From the NCBI GenBank assembly GCA_016165875.1, contig JABBOT010000004.1, forward strand, positions 33,115,595 to 33,179,594: a stretch of 64,000 nt of DNA, read 5' to 3'. A program made the translations under genes and the position numbers. This DNA comes from Acanthopleura granulata (taxonomy: Eukaryota; Mollusca; Polyplacophora; Chitonida; Chitonidae). Shown piece by piece: positions 42,901 to 49,040 of this stretch. Under the pieces are notes generated by a model. It had not been told where the DNA came from, made no database searches, and worked only from the letters and a program-made list of their open reading frames with translations. Positions within the stretch are counted from its first letter, which is position 1. Each line of letters opens with the position of its first letter.

Positions 42901-45900
42901 TGGCATCAATGGCTAATACATGCCATTATTCACATGCCTGTATAGTATTTCTTTATGGCACAATTTTATCAATATAACAATACTTAAATCATGTAAATAT
43001 GTACAATAACGAAAATGGTTTTCAGAGCAACATGTGAAGTTTACACTTAATCATTCTGAAACTATAGTATTAAACAAAGAACAGAAAATGTCTTGCTCTT
43101 TCAGCCAAAGATGCATCCTGAAACAACTACACGTCTTATTTCTTTGATATTTATTTGACGTACACCTAAGGTGTAAACATACATGTATTCTCCTGCATTC
43201 ATTTTTTGAGATTACCACTCTTCTCGATCAAACAGCAGTTAGATTCACTTTGAAGCATGAAGATGGGTATTTTGAATGTGTTACTTTTCACAGAGGTCAC
43301 AACCCTGCTCTGTAAATATTGAAACATGCGGGAATTGCAGAAGAATTTCTTTACTTCTACCGTAAAATTTGGAAATTTTCACAAAAGCTTCTTCACTAAG
43401 CACAAAGGATTATAATATCAAAACTGAAGAGAGCCTGAGGAAAGCCAGGGAAAATAAACAAGGACCACGTTTGATTTCAAACAATCTAATTCTTGCAACA
43501 AATCAGGTGCAACTACTAAAGTTTACAGTGATCCGATTTTTAAGATATCTTTCATAGCTGCATGTCTGTACCTAGTCACCTGACAACCTGACCTTTTCAG
43601 CACAACGTCCTAAACCCCTTAAACCACGGGAGGAAAAAAGAGGAAATCAAAACACTCACAATGGTGAATGCACACCTGTTTCTTTGACCCAGACCTGTGA
43701 CAACTGATAAAGTGGGTGCAGTCATTTTTAAATGATTATAATACATACAAATATGTATGATATATGTACATTTTAAAGTGCATGTTTTAACAGAGGAATT
43801 TACAAAGAGCGCTTATACATACTGTACTCTATTTATTGATTCTTTCTATGATACAGAATTCTTATATACTATTATAACATTGCTGACAAACAGGCAAAAT
43901 CACTATCTGTCTTTATTATTCATTCACAGGAGTACCTGTAGATTCAATGGCTTTCAGTTTCGTACATGTACACACAAAATAGATTCATACTATCATACTG
44001 GAAGTCCGATATCCAAACACTATTTCATGGTTTCTTACTTTATTATAACTTGAATTCTGTTATGGTGATAGACAACAAATAAAAGATTCACTTCCTCAAT
44101 GTGTCTACCACCCTAAACTGAAGTATAGATCCACACTGACAAAAATACCTACAAAACAAACCAGGCTTCACTCTCCTGCACATATATACATGACAAAGTA
44201 CATGGATTTAATGGTAGTGTTCACCCCTCCTAGTGTATGCTATAAATATGCACTGCACCATCTGAATGATTCATCCATGTGACCTCATCTGGGTAAAACG
44301 CATGTGAACTGCCCTCATTCCCTTCCTTGTTACAAATACAAAACACATAACAAAGTGCATTACATAGGTCTTTAACCCTGGTTTAGAAAATGAACGCTCA
44401 AGTATTTAACAATGGCCCACAAGGATAAAATTTCTGATAGATGTACTAAACAAAAGTCATCTTCAGACGACATATTCCCTTGGCCCCACACTGCTGAAAC
44501 AGAGTCACTTGTCACTTTGGTAATTACAAAACAAAACTGGTTTTACATGCTACAATCATAACGCTAAATTGCATCTCAGCTTCTTACAGCCAATCAAACA
44601 TCTTCATCCAGATATGCACGCTGCAGTGGTTCTGTTAAACCAGACTGTCTGATGAGACAGTTGTTCCAATGGTTGGGATAAAATTATCAAGGAGTCAATT
44701 TTAAAATTAAAGCTGTTATCCAACAATGTTGCTGGGGTCTAAGCTATTACCTATTTACCATATCTGGTCCCCATGATAAGTTCATGCTAATAAAAAAAGC
44801 GAAAAAGCTGAGAAGATTGAAAAAGAATGAACTGGATTTGAGCCTGTGACTACCAGGTATGATATACAAGGGGCTTACCACTAAAAACCAGAGTGGAAGC
44901 AAGGCAGCTTTGATCTTTTGCTCATAGCTCATAACAAATGACATAAAGAACATAGTGTAGCAAAGGATGATTTCCATTCTCCTGGTAAACTGCACTCACC
45001 GATTTTCAGCTTTACAACTATAACAGTTTTCTATCACGTGATCTCTAAATATTGGGGAATTTCTGTTTTTTCACACGTCGCGATATTCAGCATAACAGCC
45101 GTAACGGTTTTCTGTCATATCACTTCCAATTAAGGGGAAAACTGCACTTTTTCGAACTTTGATTGTAATCTGCGTCAGAAGTATACATCGAAAGAAATAA
45201 ATAAGATCAGATTTGAGACCTGGTCATCAAACTACATCAGGCAGCATAGTTAAATATTTAAATTCAAAATCTCTTGCTCGCATAAAAATTTTGGTAATTA
45301 GTGCATTTCCACAGTTTTCAAGATACGAAATCGAGTTTTATACAGTTAACTTTCCCCAAGGTGTTCTGTGTTACAAATTTCAGCTCAATCGCATACACCG
45401 TACTTGAGAAAATGATATATCAACACATTCTATTCATAGGAATATGATGTCCAAAGTAGATCAGGTTCAACAGTAAAAATTCTGGGGAGAAATTTCCATG
45501 TAAAAATGACTGTAAAAATAGACTGGATTTGAACCTCAGAGTGCTAGAACTAGACTGCAGTGTGTAATAATTTCATGATACTTAAAAAACAAGAGAGAGA
45601 AAAGACTAGCAAGATTTAACTGGATTTGAACCTATATGGTCTGTTACATGTAGGCACAATGCAAACCTGCATTGAAAACATCCCTTTGGTGAAAGTTTCA
45701 TTTCATCCTAAGTGGTCTTTTGAAAAATGTCAAGCATCTGCAGGCTAGCAATGTTACCCAGGGATTTGGCCACATGTAGGGAGAGATTGTGCCTTTGATC
45801 TACTGCTCCTAGCGCCTACACCTTCTGGAAACTATAGTACAGGCTTTGATGACAGTTTTTTCCTATGTCATTTATTTGTGAAAATTTTTACAACTTTTTG

Positions 45901-48450
45901 TTGGTTTTTTAATAAAAAGTTGAAAACCATGCAATGCACAAAAACAATTCTTGCTGATTTGTATTCCTGACCTTACAGAACACCAGATAGTGTGTTTGGT
46001 TAATCATTTTAAGCAGTATTCAGAAGTGATGTAATTGCTATCTAACTTAAATGGTCAATTATGAACAACCAATCATCGGAAAACTGATACCACAGATTAT
46101 GTATCTTGCTGCAGTCTAAACTTTAATCAAATGTCGTTGAATCGTACAAAAACTGTAAGAGTAGTTGAGTTTTAAAGGAAATGTTAACATGAACAGACAG
46201 ACCGACAAACGATCAAAGAAAATGGAAAATCGATACTACATTATGTATCTAAACTTGAACCATGTTTCGTTGAACTCAGACAAAAACTGTAGGAGAAGTA
46301 GTGTTTTGAAAATGTTAACATATTGTGGATAAAGTCAAACAGACGGACAATTGATAACTGAAATGGAAAACTGATACTACCAATTATGTATCTTGATCTT
46401 GTCTACCCAAGTTTCATTCAAACTGTACAAAAACTGTGGTGGAGTAAAAGTTAACAGACGCCGAATGGATAGATGGGCAGACGGAGGGACAGATGCCAGG
46501 TAACATGCTAATACATAACCTCTTCTGGTCTTCAACCAGCAGAGCTAAAAAGTAGGTCAAGAACAAGTACACTACATAGTTAGCTCTGAGATCGATTAGC
46601 CATGTTCCCAGTTTAGCTTCCATATTAATCACTCTGAAGCATTACACTTACAAACCAGGAACTCGGCTCAGTCACCTATGTTGTCCTAAAAGTGTTAAAG
46701 CTGTAGGTGACAAAAATCGTGTTCCCACGATCTTAATGTAATGTTGAATTCTCTTCAGTTCATTACACGAGAATAATACAGACCACAATGTCGCAATTAA
46801 TACAACCGAAGCACCTGCTCGGACACGATCTGAACTTCGCCAGATGCCATTTTCAAACCACACATCTTCGTTGCTGGGATTTGGCTGCTTTTCCCAAACT
46901 TAAGACCTTCTTTCTTTTCACAAAACTTGCTTATAATTCCTTCTCATCATTATCAAATGAGAAAAAAGAAAAAGAAAGTTTACATCTAGACCACCAAAAT
47001 ACTTTCAACTACCATTTCCATGGTGGATATCTACTTCATTTCGATCCAAATGTTCCACAAGTTCATCTTTTTTCTGAACGATATCGAGTACAGCCAAACT
47101 GAATCAAAAAGGCAGTAAGAAAACACTGGTTAGCTGTTGATGCACCAGGTCCAATTGTGTTAATTGTGACATGATTACCTTTATTACTCACAAATATAAA
47201 CTAGATGATGGGGATAGCACAAGTGAAATCATCAAGTTCCAGGTTAGTAAATGGAAGAGTACAGATGTGCATTTCTGAAAGCTAACCTGTTAAGAATGAA
47301 ACGGATCACAAGTCTAAATATGCAGTACAATGTTGTCCAAGTTAACAGATATATCTATGCCAAGAAAACCTTCAATGTTCTGTTTTGGTACATGTACACC
47401 TGTAAAAAGCTATCTTAATTTTCTTTCCAGCTGAAGCATAAGAAGATTTAACAAATCCCTGATGTGCACTTTGTAATTAATAGCCACTTATATGGCAATG
47501 AAACATGAAGTGTATGTGTCCAATAAATAACAGGGGTATTTCTTTTAGATGTGTAATACTCCTCGACCTTACTTATTTGATATTCATTTCCATACACAGA
47601 TGTGAAATTTAAGTAGACATATTCCATCTGCCCAACCCATATTGCAGAAAATTTTTTTATTTTTTAGATAATAGGTTGACACTGAAATAAATTTTAGACT
47701 GTTTTGATTAGGGCTAACTAAACTGTAAAAATGTAAAAACTCTTTTAAACTGAATTATCAAAAGCATTGATGGGTTTCTTTGTCTTTTTCTGTTTTAATG
47801 CCACCACCAGAAAAGTCAATGGAACACATACAAAACTGAAACAGTAAACTTTTGGAATGAAACAGAAATCTTTCATGTTGCACATGCGTATAAAAACGGT
47901 GAAACCCGAAAGTATGACAAGAATAAACTGAATGTCAATGCATTTGCCTCCAAACTTAATTTCATGTCACACTGATGACTGCAGATAGTTTGGATTGAAA
48001 GCTATAAATACTGGCTTTTTGAAAATTCCTCGTATGCGAGGCTTTTAATACAGCAGTAAAGTCTCACAGTTTTCCCACAAAAAGAGATACATGTAGTTCA
48101 CTTAAATTGATTTTTTTTTAATTTCTGGCACCTGAATTCAACATTAAAGGGTATCACTAACTGGCTGTGCATCATGTTGCCATCAAGCCCGAGTTAACCA
48201 ATGGCAGAATGGAAAGATTTCCTGACAATCTGTACAAGAAGAGAATCAAGGTTTGACTCACCTTCCCATTCTCATACCAGAGTAGAGCATGGTTCCTGGA
48301 CAAAACTTTACAATCAAATATCCCATTATTAGGAGATGATCGTGTGCGAGCAACAGCACGCCCTATTTTGACAGGTTCGTGTAGAGACATATGCCGCTCT
48401 TGGAATGAGTTTGAGTTTGGGCGGCAGCTGAATATGGCTATGGCTGCCAT
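9888..48450 (-). CDS. SLMAP: SLMAP orthologue, whole coding locus (multi-exon)
   Basis: Joined exons encode an N-terminal FHA domain, a very long coiled coil and a C-terminal hydrophobic tail, the layout of sarcolemmal membrane-associated protein. In the known family the FHA domain binds phospho-threonine on MST1/2 kinases and the coil joins the STRIPAK PP2A complex, opposing Hippo signalling; the tail inserts into ER, outer nuclear or sarcolemmal membrane. Exons (high to low): 48262-48483, 33676-33832, 28248-28326, 27331-27426, 26967-27038, 26686-26763, 26362-26424, 25893-26030, 25419-25587, 24747-24809, 24206-24265, 23854-23895, 23622-23684, 23296-23358, 21860-21925, 21164-21226, 20153-20317, 19793-19855, 19420-19545, 18825-18887, 17573-17638, 16984-17046, 15760-15822, 14910-14972, 14379-14486, 14009-14081, 11746-11905, 10623-10757, 9888-9986. 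All junctions are GT-AG and keep frame except one gap after 33676. About 902 codons are placed; with some 35 missing FHA codons the protein would be near 940 residues, longer than the human protein of about 830. Confidence 0.95.
10623..10757 (-). CDS. SLMAP: SLMAP exon 29: last common coil exon
   Basis: 135 nt, phase 0-0, 45 codons containing [20 protein letters not shown] and ending DRSKL. Acceptor GTTTTATCAG, donor GTAATCTAT. Its phase-0 end can join either terminal exon. Confidence 0.93.
11746..11905 (-). CDS. SLMAP: SLMAP exon 28: conserved C-terminal coil
   Basis: 160 nt, phase 2 in and phase 0 out. The split Met codon is followed by [20 protein letters not shown], matching the vertebrate MSRKEL motif, and it ends at KMEV or KME. 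The donor after 11746 is GTGAGG. A second donor (GTACAAACC) after 11698 would extend the exon by 48 nt in frame, adding 16 low-complexity residues. Acceptor ATCTGTTTAG. Confidence 0.93.
12713..13038. mobile_element. MITE-like element with CAGGGTTCGTAC end
   Basis: Starts CAGGGTTCGTACAG and contains many CCATGAC words in direct and near-inverted positions (AAAATTCCATGACTTT early, AAATTCCATGACTTTCC late). The right end (AGGACAAGACAAACGCTG) is a decayed version of the expected inverted terminus. Elements of this look are common in animal genomes. In the intron between SLMAP exons 28 and 27. Confidence 0.55.
13083..13903. mobile_element. Tigger/pogo-like non-autonomous element
   Basis: The left end GTAACCTTGTTATAATGCGG and the right end CTTATAACGAGCCTACACCAG are imperfect inverted repeats resembling CGTTATAACGAGG termini of Tigger-like transposons. 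The interior has no transposase frame. Same SLMAP intron as the preceding element, about 45 bp away. Confidence 0.5.
14009..14081 (-). CDS. SLMAP: SLMAP exon 27: conserved C-terminal coil
   Basis: 73 nt, phase 1 in and phase 2 out. [20 protein letters not shown] aligns with the vertebrate segment holding the ALETECHSLKR-like motif. Acceptor TTATAACAG, donor GTAAGTTT. Confidence 0.92.
14379..14486 (-). CDS. SLMAP: SLMAP exon 26: coil then polar linker
   Basis: 108 nt, phase 1-1; last of the symmetric block. [13 protein letters not shown] is coil; [20 protein letters not shown] is a hydrophilic Pro/Ser/Thr linker. Acceptor TAACCTCAG, donor GTAACACC. Confidence 0.88.
14910..14972 (-). CDS. SLMAP: SLMAP exon 25: 21-codon coil module
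   Basis: 63 nt, phase 1-1: [20 protein letters not shown]. Acceptor GTCTTACAG, donor GTGAGTTT. Confidence 0.9.
15760..15822 (-). CDS. SLMAP: SLMAP exon 24: 21-codon coil module, duplicate of exon 23
   Basis: 63 nt, phase 1-1: [20 protein letters not shown]. Acceptor CCTCTCACAG, donor GTATGTGC. About 8 of 20 residues match exon 23 in register, and the first bases of both following introns also match. Joined to exon 25 it creates a Trp codon, whereas exon 23 joined there gives Arg. Confidence 0.88.
16984..17046 (-). CDS. SLMAP: SLMAP exon 23: 21-codon coil module, duplicate of exon 24
   Basis: 63 nt, phase 1-1: [20 protein letters not shown]. Acceptor ATTCGTACAG, donor GTATGTGTAG. Shares start, end and donor with the next exon downstream (see exon 24); inclusion of either or both keeps frame. 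Confidence 0.88.
17573..17638 (-). CDS. SLMAP: SLMAP exon 22: 22-codon coil module
   Basis: 66 nt, phase 1-1: [20 protein letters not shown]. Acceptor CACTGTAG followed by a GTAAG inside the exon start; donor GTAAGTTCG. Strongly basic coil. Confidence 0.88.
18520..18680 (+). repeat. Intronic dispersed repeat, copy 1
   Basis: Carries TTTTTATGAAGTCTGATCAA, ...TTAGTGTTGGTATCACTTTAAGG and GGGAAAATACAGCA. Related stretches occur at 27.55, 40.69 and 42.26 kb. Confidence 0.5.
18825..18887 (-). CDS. SLMAP: SLMAP exon 21: 21-codon coil module
   Basis: 63 nt, phase 1-1: [20 protein letters not shown]. Acceptor GTTTTATTAG, donor GTAAGACTT. Confidence 0.9.
19420..19545 (-). CDS. SLMAP: SLMAP exon 20: 42-codon double module
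   Basis: 126 nt, exactly twice 63, phase 1-1. Begins [20 protein letters not shown] and continues as heptads to MVLDLQ. Acceptor TATCTTCAG, donor GTATGCATG. It could be two modules fused by intron loss. Confidence 0.92.
19793..19855 (-). CDS. SLMAP: SLMAP exon 19: 21-codon coil module
   Basis: 63 nt, phase 1-1: [20 protein letters not shown]. Acceptor ACTCCTCAG, donor GTAAGTTG. Confidence 0.9.
20153..20317 (-). CDS. SLMAP: SLMAP exon 18: non-coil linker
   Basis: 165 nt, phase 1-1. Starts [18 protein letters not shown], then a polar stretch rich in Asn, His, Pro and Ser with no heptads. It sits where vertebrate SLMAP has its low-complexity Ser/Asp hinge between coils, so is likely the flexible hinge. 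Acceptor TTCCTTAG, donor GTAACATTTCC. Confidence 0.88.
20625..20891 (-). mobile_element. tRNA-headed SINE, copy B (nearly full length)
   Basis: Reverse-complement copy: starts with the ATTTATTTATTT tail, then AAGAATATTTCACTTATGCG, the GGTGGGAGGAAACCGGG core and ends at GAGCCACGGAGGCC, the inverted tRNA-like head. It lies in an SLMAP intron, same strand as the gene. Confidence 0.83.
21164..21226 (-). CDS. SLMAP: SLMAP exon 17: 21-codon module
   Basis: 63 nt, phase 1-1: [20 protein letters not shown]. Acceptor TTTAATTACAG, donor GTATGTTC. Confidence 0.9.
21860..21925 (-). CDS. SLMAP: SLMAP exon 16: 22-codon coil module
   Basis: 66 nt, phase 1-1: [20 protein letters not shown]. Acceptor TTCAATTCAG, donor GTAAGTGTT. 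One codon longer than the usual module. Confidence 0.9.
23296..23358 (-). CDS. SLMAP: SLMAP exon 15: 21-codon coil module
   Basis: 63 nt, phase 1-1: [20 protein letters not shown]. Acceptor TTCTTTGCAG, donor GTGAGCTGAG. Confidence 0.9.
23622..23684 (-). CDS. SLMAP: SLMAP exon 14: 21-codon coil module
   Basis: 63 nt, phase 1-1: [20 protein letters not shown], clear heptads. Acceptor ATTTTCACAG, donor GTAAGTG. Confidence 0.9.
23854..23895 (-). CDS. SLMAP: SLMAP exon 13: 14-codon coil module
   Basis: 42 nt (two heptads), phase 1-1: [13 protein letters not shown]. Acceptor CCATTTCAG, donor GTAAGTC. Recognised from its paired splice signals and frame continuity; too short to stand out as an ORF. 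Confidence 0.87.
24206..24265 (-). CDS. SLMAP: SLMAP exon 12: linker module
   Basis: 60 nt, phase 1-1. [19 protein letters not shown] is proline-containing and not coil-like, so probably a linker. Acceptor TTTTTGCCAG, donor GTAAAATC. Confidence 0.87.
24441..24610 (-). mobile_element. SINE fragment, copy C
   Basis: Tail TTATTTATTTGATTGGTG, then AGAATATTTCACTTATACG and GAACTCACAGC; the 5' part of the tRNA-like head is lost. Between SLMAP exons 12 and 11. Confidence 0.75.
24747..24809 (-). CDS. SLMAP: SLMAP exon 11: 21-codon module
   Basis: 63 nt, phase 1-1. Reads [20 protein letters not shown], a coil running into an acidic linker. Acceptor CCTTCACAG, donor GTATGTTAA. First of the symmetric exons. 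Confidence 0.9.
25419..25587 (-). CDS. SLMAP: SLMAP exon 10: coiled coil, phase switch
   Basis: 169 nt, phase 0 in and phase 1 out. A Glu-rich coil ending [16 protein letters not shown], which matches the conserved ADNDFT motif. It is the last exon of the 5' phase-0 block; every exon from here to 14,379 is class 1-1. Donor GTAACACACC. Confidence 0.95.
25893..26030 (-). CDS. SLMAP: SLMAP exon 9: coiled coil
   Basis: 138 nt, phase 0-0, 46 codons. Starts [20 protein letters not shown], matching the conserved NTEDEC motif, and runs on as heptads to ELQEKLQ. Acceptor TTGATGTGCAG, donor GTCAGTCAG. Confidence 0.95.
26362..26424 (-). CDS. SLMAP: SLMAP exon 8: coiled coil
   Basis: 63 nt, phase 0-0, 21 codons: [20 protein letters not shown] plus Glu. 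Conserved with vertebrates. Acceptor ACTTTTTAG, donor GTATGGA. Confidence 0.95.
26686..26763 (-). CDS. SLMAP: SLMAP exon 7: coiled coil
   Basis: 78 nt, phase 0-0. After NHSEDT it reads [20 protein letters not shown], one of the best conserved stretches of the protein. Acceptor ATCCCACAG, donor GTACAAG. Confidence 0.95.
26967..27038 (-). CDS. SLMAP: SLMAP exon 6: coiled coil
   Basis: 72 nt, phase 0-0. [20 protein letters not shown] then MYSK, a conserved coil segment. Acceptor TTTTTGTACAG, donor GTAAACAGG. Confidence 0.95.
27331..27426 (-). CDS. SLMAP: SLMAP exon 5: coiled coil
   Basis: 96 nt, phase 0-0, 32 codons beginning [19 protein letters not shown] and ending at a Trp-Gln. Nearly identical to the vertebrate segment. 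Donor GTCAGTGTT. Confidence 0.95.
27545..27710 (+). repeat. Intronic dispersed repeat, copy 2
   Basis: GATGTGAAGTTCGATTAATT, GAAAAACTTTAGTGTTGACA and GGGGAAATACAGCAATCC correspond in order to copy 1 at 18.52 kb. Confidence 0.5.
28248..28326 (-). CDS. SLMAP: SLMAP exon 4: linker into coiled coil
   Basis: 79 nt, entering in phase 2 and ending in phase 0. Acceptor CATCTTTTCAG, donor GTAAAGA. The end, [13 protein letters not shown], matches the start of the vertebrate coil. The preceding exon ends in phase 1, so an exon of length 3n+1 must lie between 28,327 and 33,675; I did not find it. Confidence 0.93.
30850..31290 (-). pseudogene. Possible decayed coding sequence, unidentified
   Basis: On the minus strand, coding-like stretches appear in more than one frame: [18 protein letters not shown], then further down [19 protein letters not shown] and [19 protein letters not shown]. 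Local composition is richer in CpG than the surrounding intron. It may be a broken retrocopy or transposon piece; no family recognised. Confidence 0.3.
31600..31690 (-). mobile_element. Relic end of the 55-kb fold-back element family
   Basis: The reverse complement, TTAAAATGCCACTCTGGTCA then CAACAGAAACTG, matches the left terminus of the element at 55,227 almost base for base over about 30 nt, then fades. Confidence 0.6.
33676..33832 (-). CDS. SLMAP: SLMAP exon 3: second part of FHA domain
   Basis: Acceptor TTTTTGTTGTAG, then [20 protein letters not shown], including the FHA Asn-Gly pair (N73-G74), followed by a segment ending [11 protein letters not shown]. Two donors are possible, both leaving phase 1: GTAAGTCAG after 33676, and GTGAAAAAA after 33685, which is 9 nt shorter and removes three codons. 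The shorter form aligns better with the vertebrate sequence; the longer has the better donor consensus. Confidence 0.95.
35351..35571 (+). pseudogene. Frameshifted protein-coding fragment, family unknown
   Basis: ATG at 35351 opens 41 codons containing [20 protein letters not shown] and [12 protein letters not shown], then stop at 35474. Overlapping by a -1 shift, 33 codons at 35470-35571 read [20 protein letters not shown] and [12 protein letters not shown]. Both halves have protein-like composition and abut exactly at one shift, so they look like one broken ORF. I do not recognise the family; a transposon or a processed gene copy is likely. Antisense to SLMAP, in its intron. Confidence 0.5.
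37102..37393. repeat. 75-bp tandem repeat, four copies
   Basis: Units begin at 37102, 37177, 37252 and 37327 with TATGCCTTAACTCAGGCACC; the last is truncated after ATTAAATGAGAA. Only a few substitutions separate units. 75 is a multiple of three, so one plus-strand frame stays open across the last three units, but changes are not biased to silent sites and there is no gene context. Confidence 0.93.
37738..37988 (+). mobile_element. tRNA-headed SINE, complete copy A
   Basis: About 250 bp. The head carries a pol III A box (TGGCTCAGTTGG) and a B box (GAGTTCAAGTCC); then a core with CCAGCTCATGCTGGCTTCC, the GCTGGCCACCGTCGTATAA segment and a 3' end CACCAATCAAATAAATAAAT. The family looks like the SINEs widespread in molluscs; name not assigned. 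It lies in SLMAP intron 2, opposite to the gene. Confidence 0.85.
40690..40800 (+). repeat. Intronic dispersed repeat, copy 3
   Basis: TTTTGTGAAGTACGATTAAT, a poly-T, AGAAAAACTTATAAAGCG and TTGGCATCAAAAGTAT match the same series, ending before the GGGAAAATACAG part. Confidence 0.45.
42255..42360 (+). repeat. Intronic dispersed repeat, copy 4
   Basis: TTTTTATGAAATTTGATTAA, TAGAAAAAACTAATGTG and TTGGCATCAGAAATATCA match copies 1-3. Confidence 0.45.
44820..45640 (-). repeat. Three tRNA B-box-like relics
   Basis: ACTGGATTTGAGCCT at about 44,831, ACTGGATTTGAACCT at 45,523 and again at 45,611 on the plus strand; reversed they read AGGTTCAAATCCAGT, a pol III B box. Two are preceded by similar AAGACTAG/AAGATT words. 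Probably tRNA-derived SINE remnants; no full tRNA cloverleaf was found. Confidence 0.4.
45004..45160. repeat. Two diverged ~82-bp tandem units
   Basis: TTCAGCTTTACAACTATAAC at 45004 and TTCAGCATAACAGCCGTAAC at 45086, each followed by GGTTTTCTRTCA-like sequence and a GGGGAA step. Confidence 0.5.
46072..46495. repeat. Three-copy ~140-bp degenerate repeat
   Basis: Each copy has GGAAAACTGATACTACC-like start, TTATGTATCTTG, a TTTCATTGAA-like word, ACAAAAACTGTAGGAG and ends in an ACAGACRGACRRA purine stretch. A repeat of this style is common in bivalve DNA. Confidence 0.6.
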
Positions 48451-48483
48451 GATTTCTCTGCTCAGTGTCTGATTCCCTTCCAC
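48262..48483 (-). CDS. SLMAP: SLMAP exon 2: start codon and first half of FHA domain
   Basis: Acceptor TTGTTGATCAG before 48483; donor GTGAGTC after 48262. The canonical start at 48450 gives [13 protein letters not shown], closely matching the vertebrate N terminus; 63 codons, ending in phase 0. FHA hallmarks are visible: Gly30-Arg31 (the counterpart of the phospho-threonine-binding Arg32 in human) and Ser51-x-x-His54 within [19 protein letters not shown]. The 33 nt upstream of the ATG in this exon are also open in frame, so an N-terminal extension from the 56.74 kb exon is possible. Confidence 0.96.
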
Positions 48484-48660
48484 CTGATCAACAAGAATGA
48501 AAAATAAGTAACAGCATGAACATATGAACAAGCTTATAATTCAATTTGCCTGCTTTTGGTTTGATCTCAAAATGTTATCTCATGACAAGGCAATTGAATT
48601 GCTGTCATGAATGAAATGTTACAAGTAATAACTTGATAACAACTCTGTCTAATATGTAAG

Positions 48661-49040
48661 AGGTTAGAATAATCTGAGGAGGCAGAGTAACTTGAGGTGG
48701 GCTGAGTAACCGGAGGGGGGCAGAGTAACCAGAAAGGGCCAGAGTAGCCTGAGGGGGCAGAAAAACCTCAGAGGACAGAGTAGCCAGGGGTGGGTGGGTG
48801 GTGTAGCCCGGAGGGAAGGGGGGCAGCCTGTGGGGAGTAACCAGAGGGGGGGAGCAGAGTAACCCGACAGAGCAAGAGTAATCTGAGAGGGGTCAAAGTA
48901 AACTGAGGGGGCCTGAGTAACCCAAGGGGGCCAGACTAACTCTACGGGGCAAGAGAAAACCAAGGCGGTCAGAGTAGCTCAAGGAGGGTAAAGTATCTTG
49001 AAGGGGCCAGAGTAACTCAGGCCAGTGGAAACAGCGGGGG
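48661..49040 (+). repeat. G-rich degenerate minisatellite (18-20 bp unit)
   Basis: About 19 units of the form AGAGTAACCTGAGGGGGCC on the plus strand, many with runs of 4-7 G. It begins about 180 bp upstream of the SLMAP start exon. Long open frames on the opposite strand only reflect the repeat. Confidence 0.8.

Larger units (their letters stand above)
33833..48261 (-). other. SLMAP: SLMAP intron 2 (14.4 kb)
   Basis: The largest intron, splitting the FHA domain. It holds a frame-broken coding fragment (35.35 kb), a 75-bp tandem repeat (37.1 kb), SINE copy A, dispersed-repeat copies 3 and 4, tRNA-like B-box relics (44.8-45.6 kb) and a three-copy repeat at 46.1-46.5 kb. A slightly CpG-richer patch at 46.75-46.9 kb carries an antisense-looking ATG frame ([17 protein letters not shown], then stop) of unknown meaning. 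No further SLMAP exon was seen. Confidence 0.7.
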
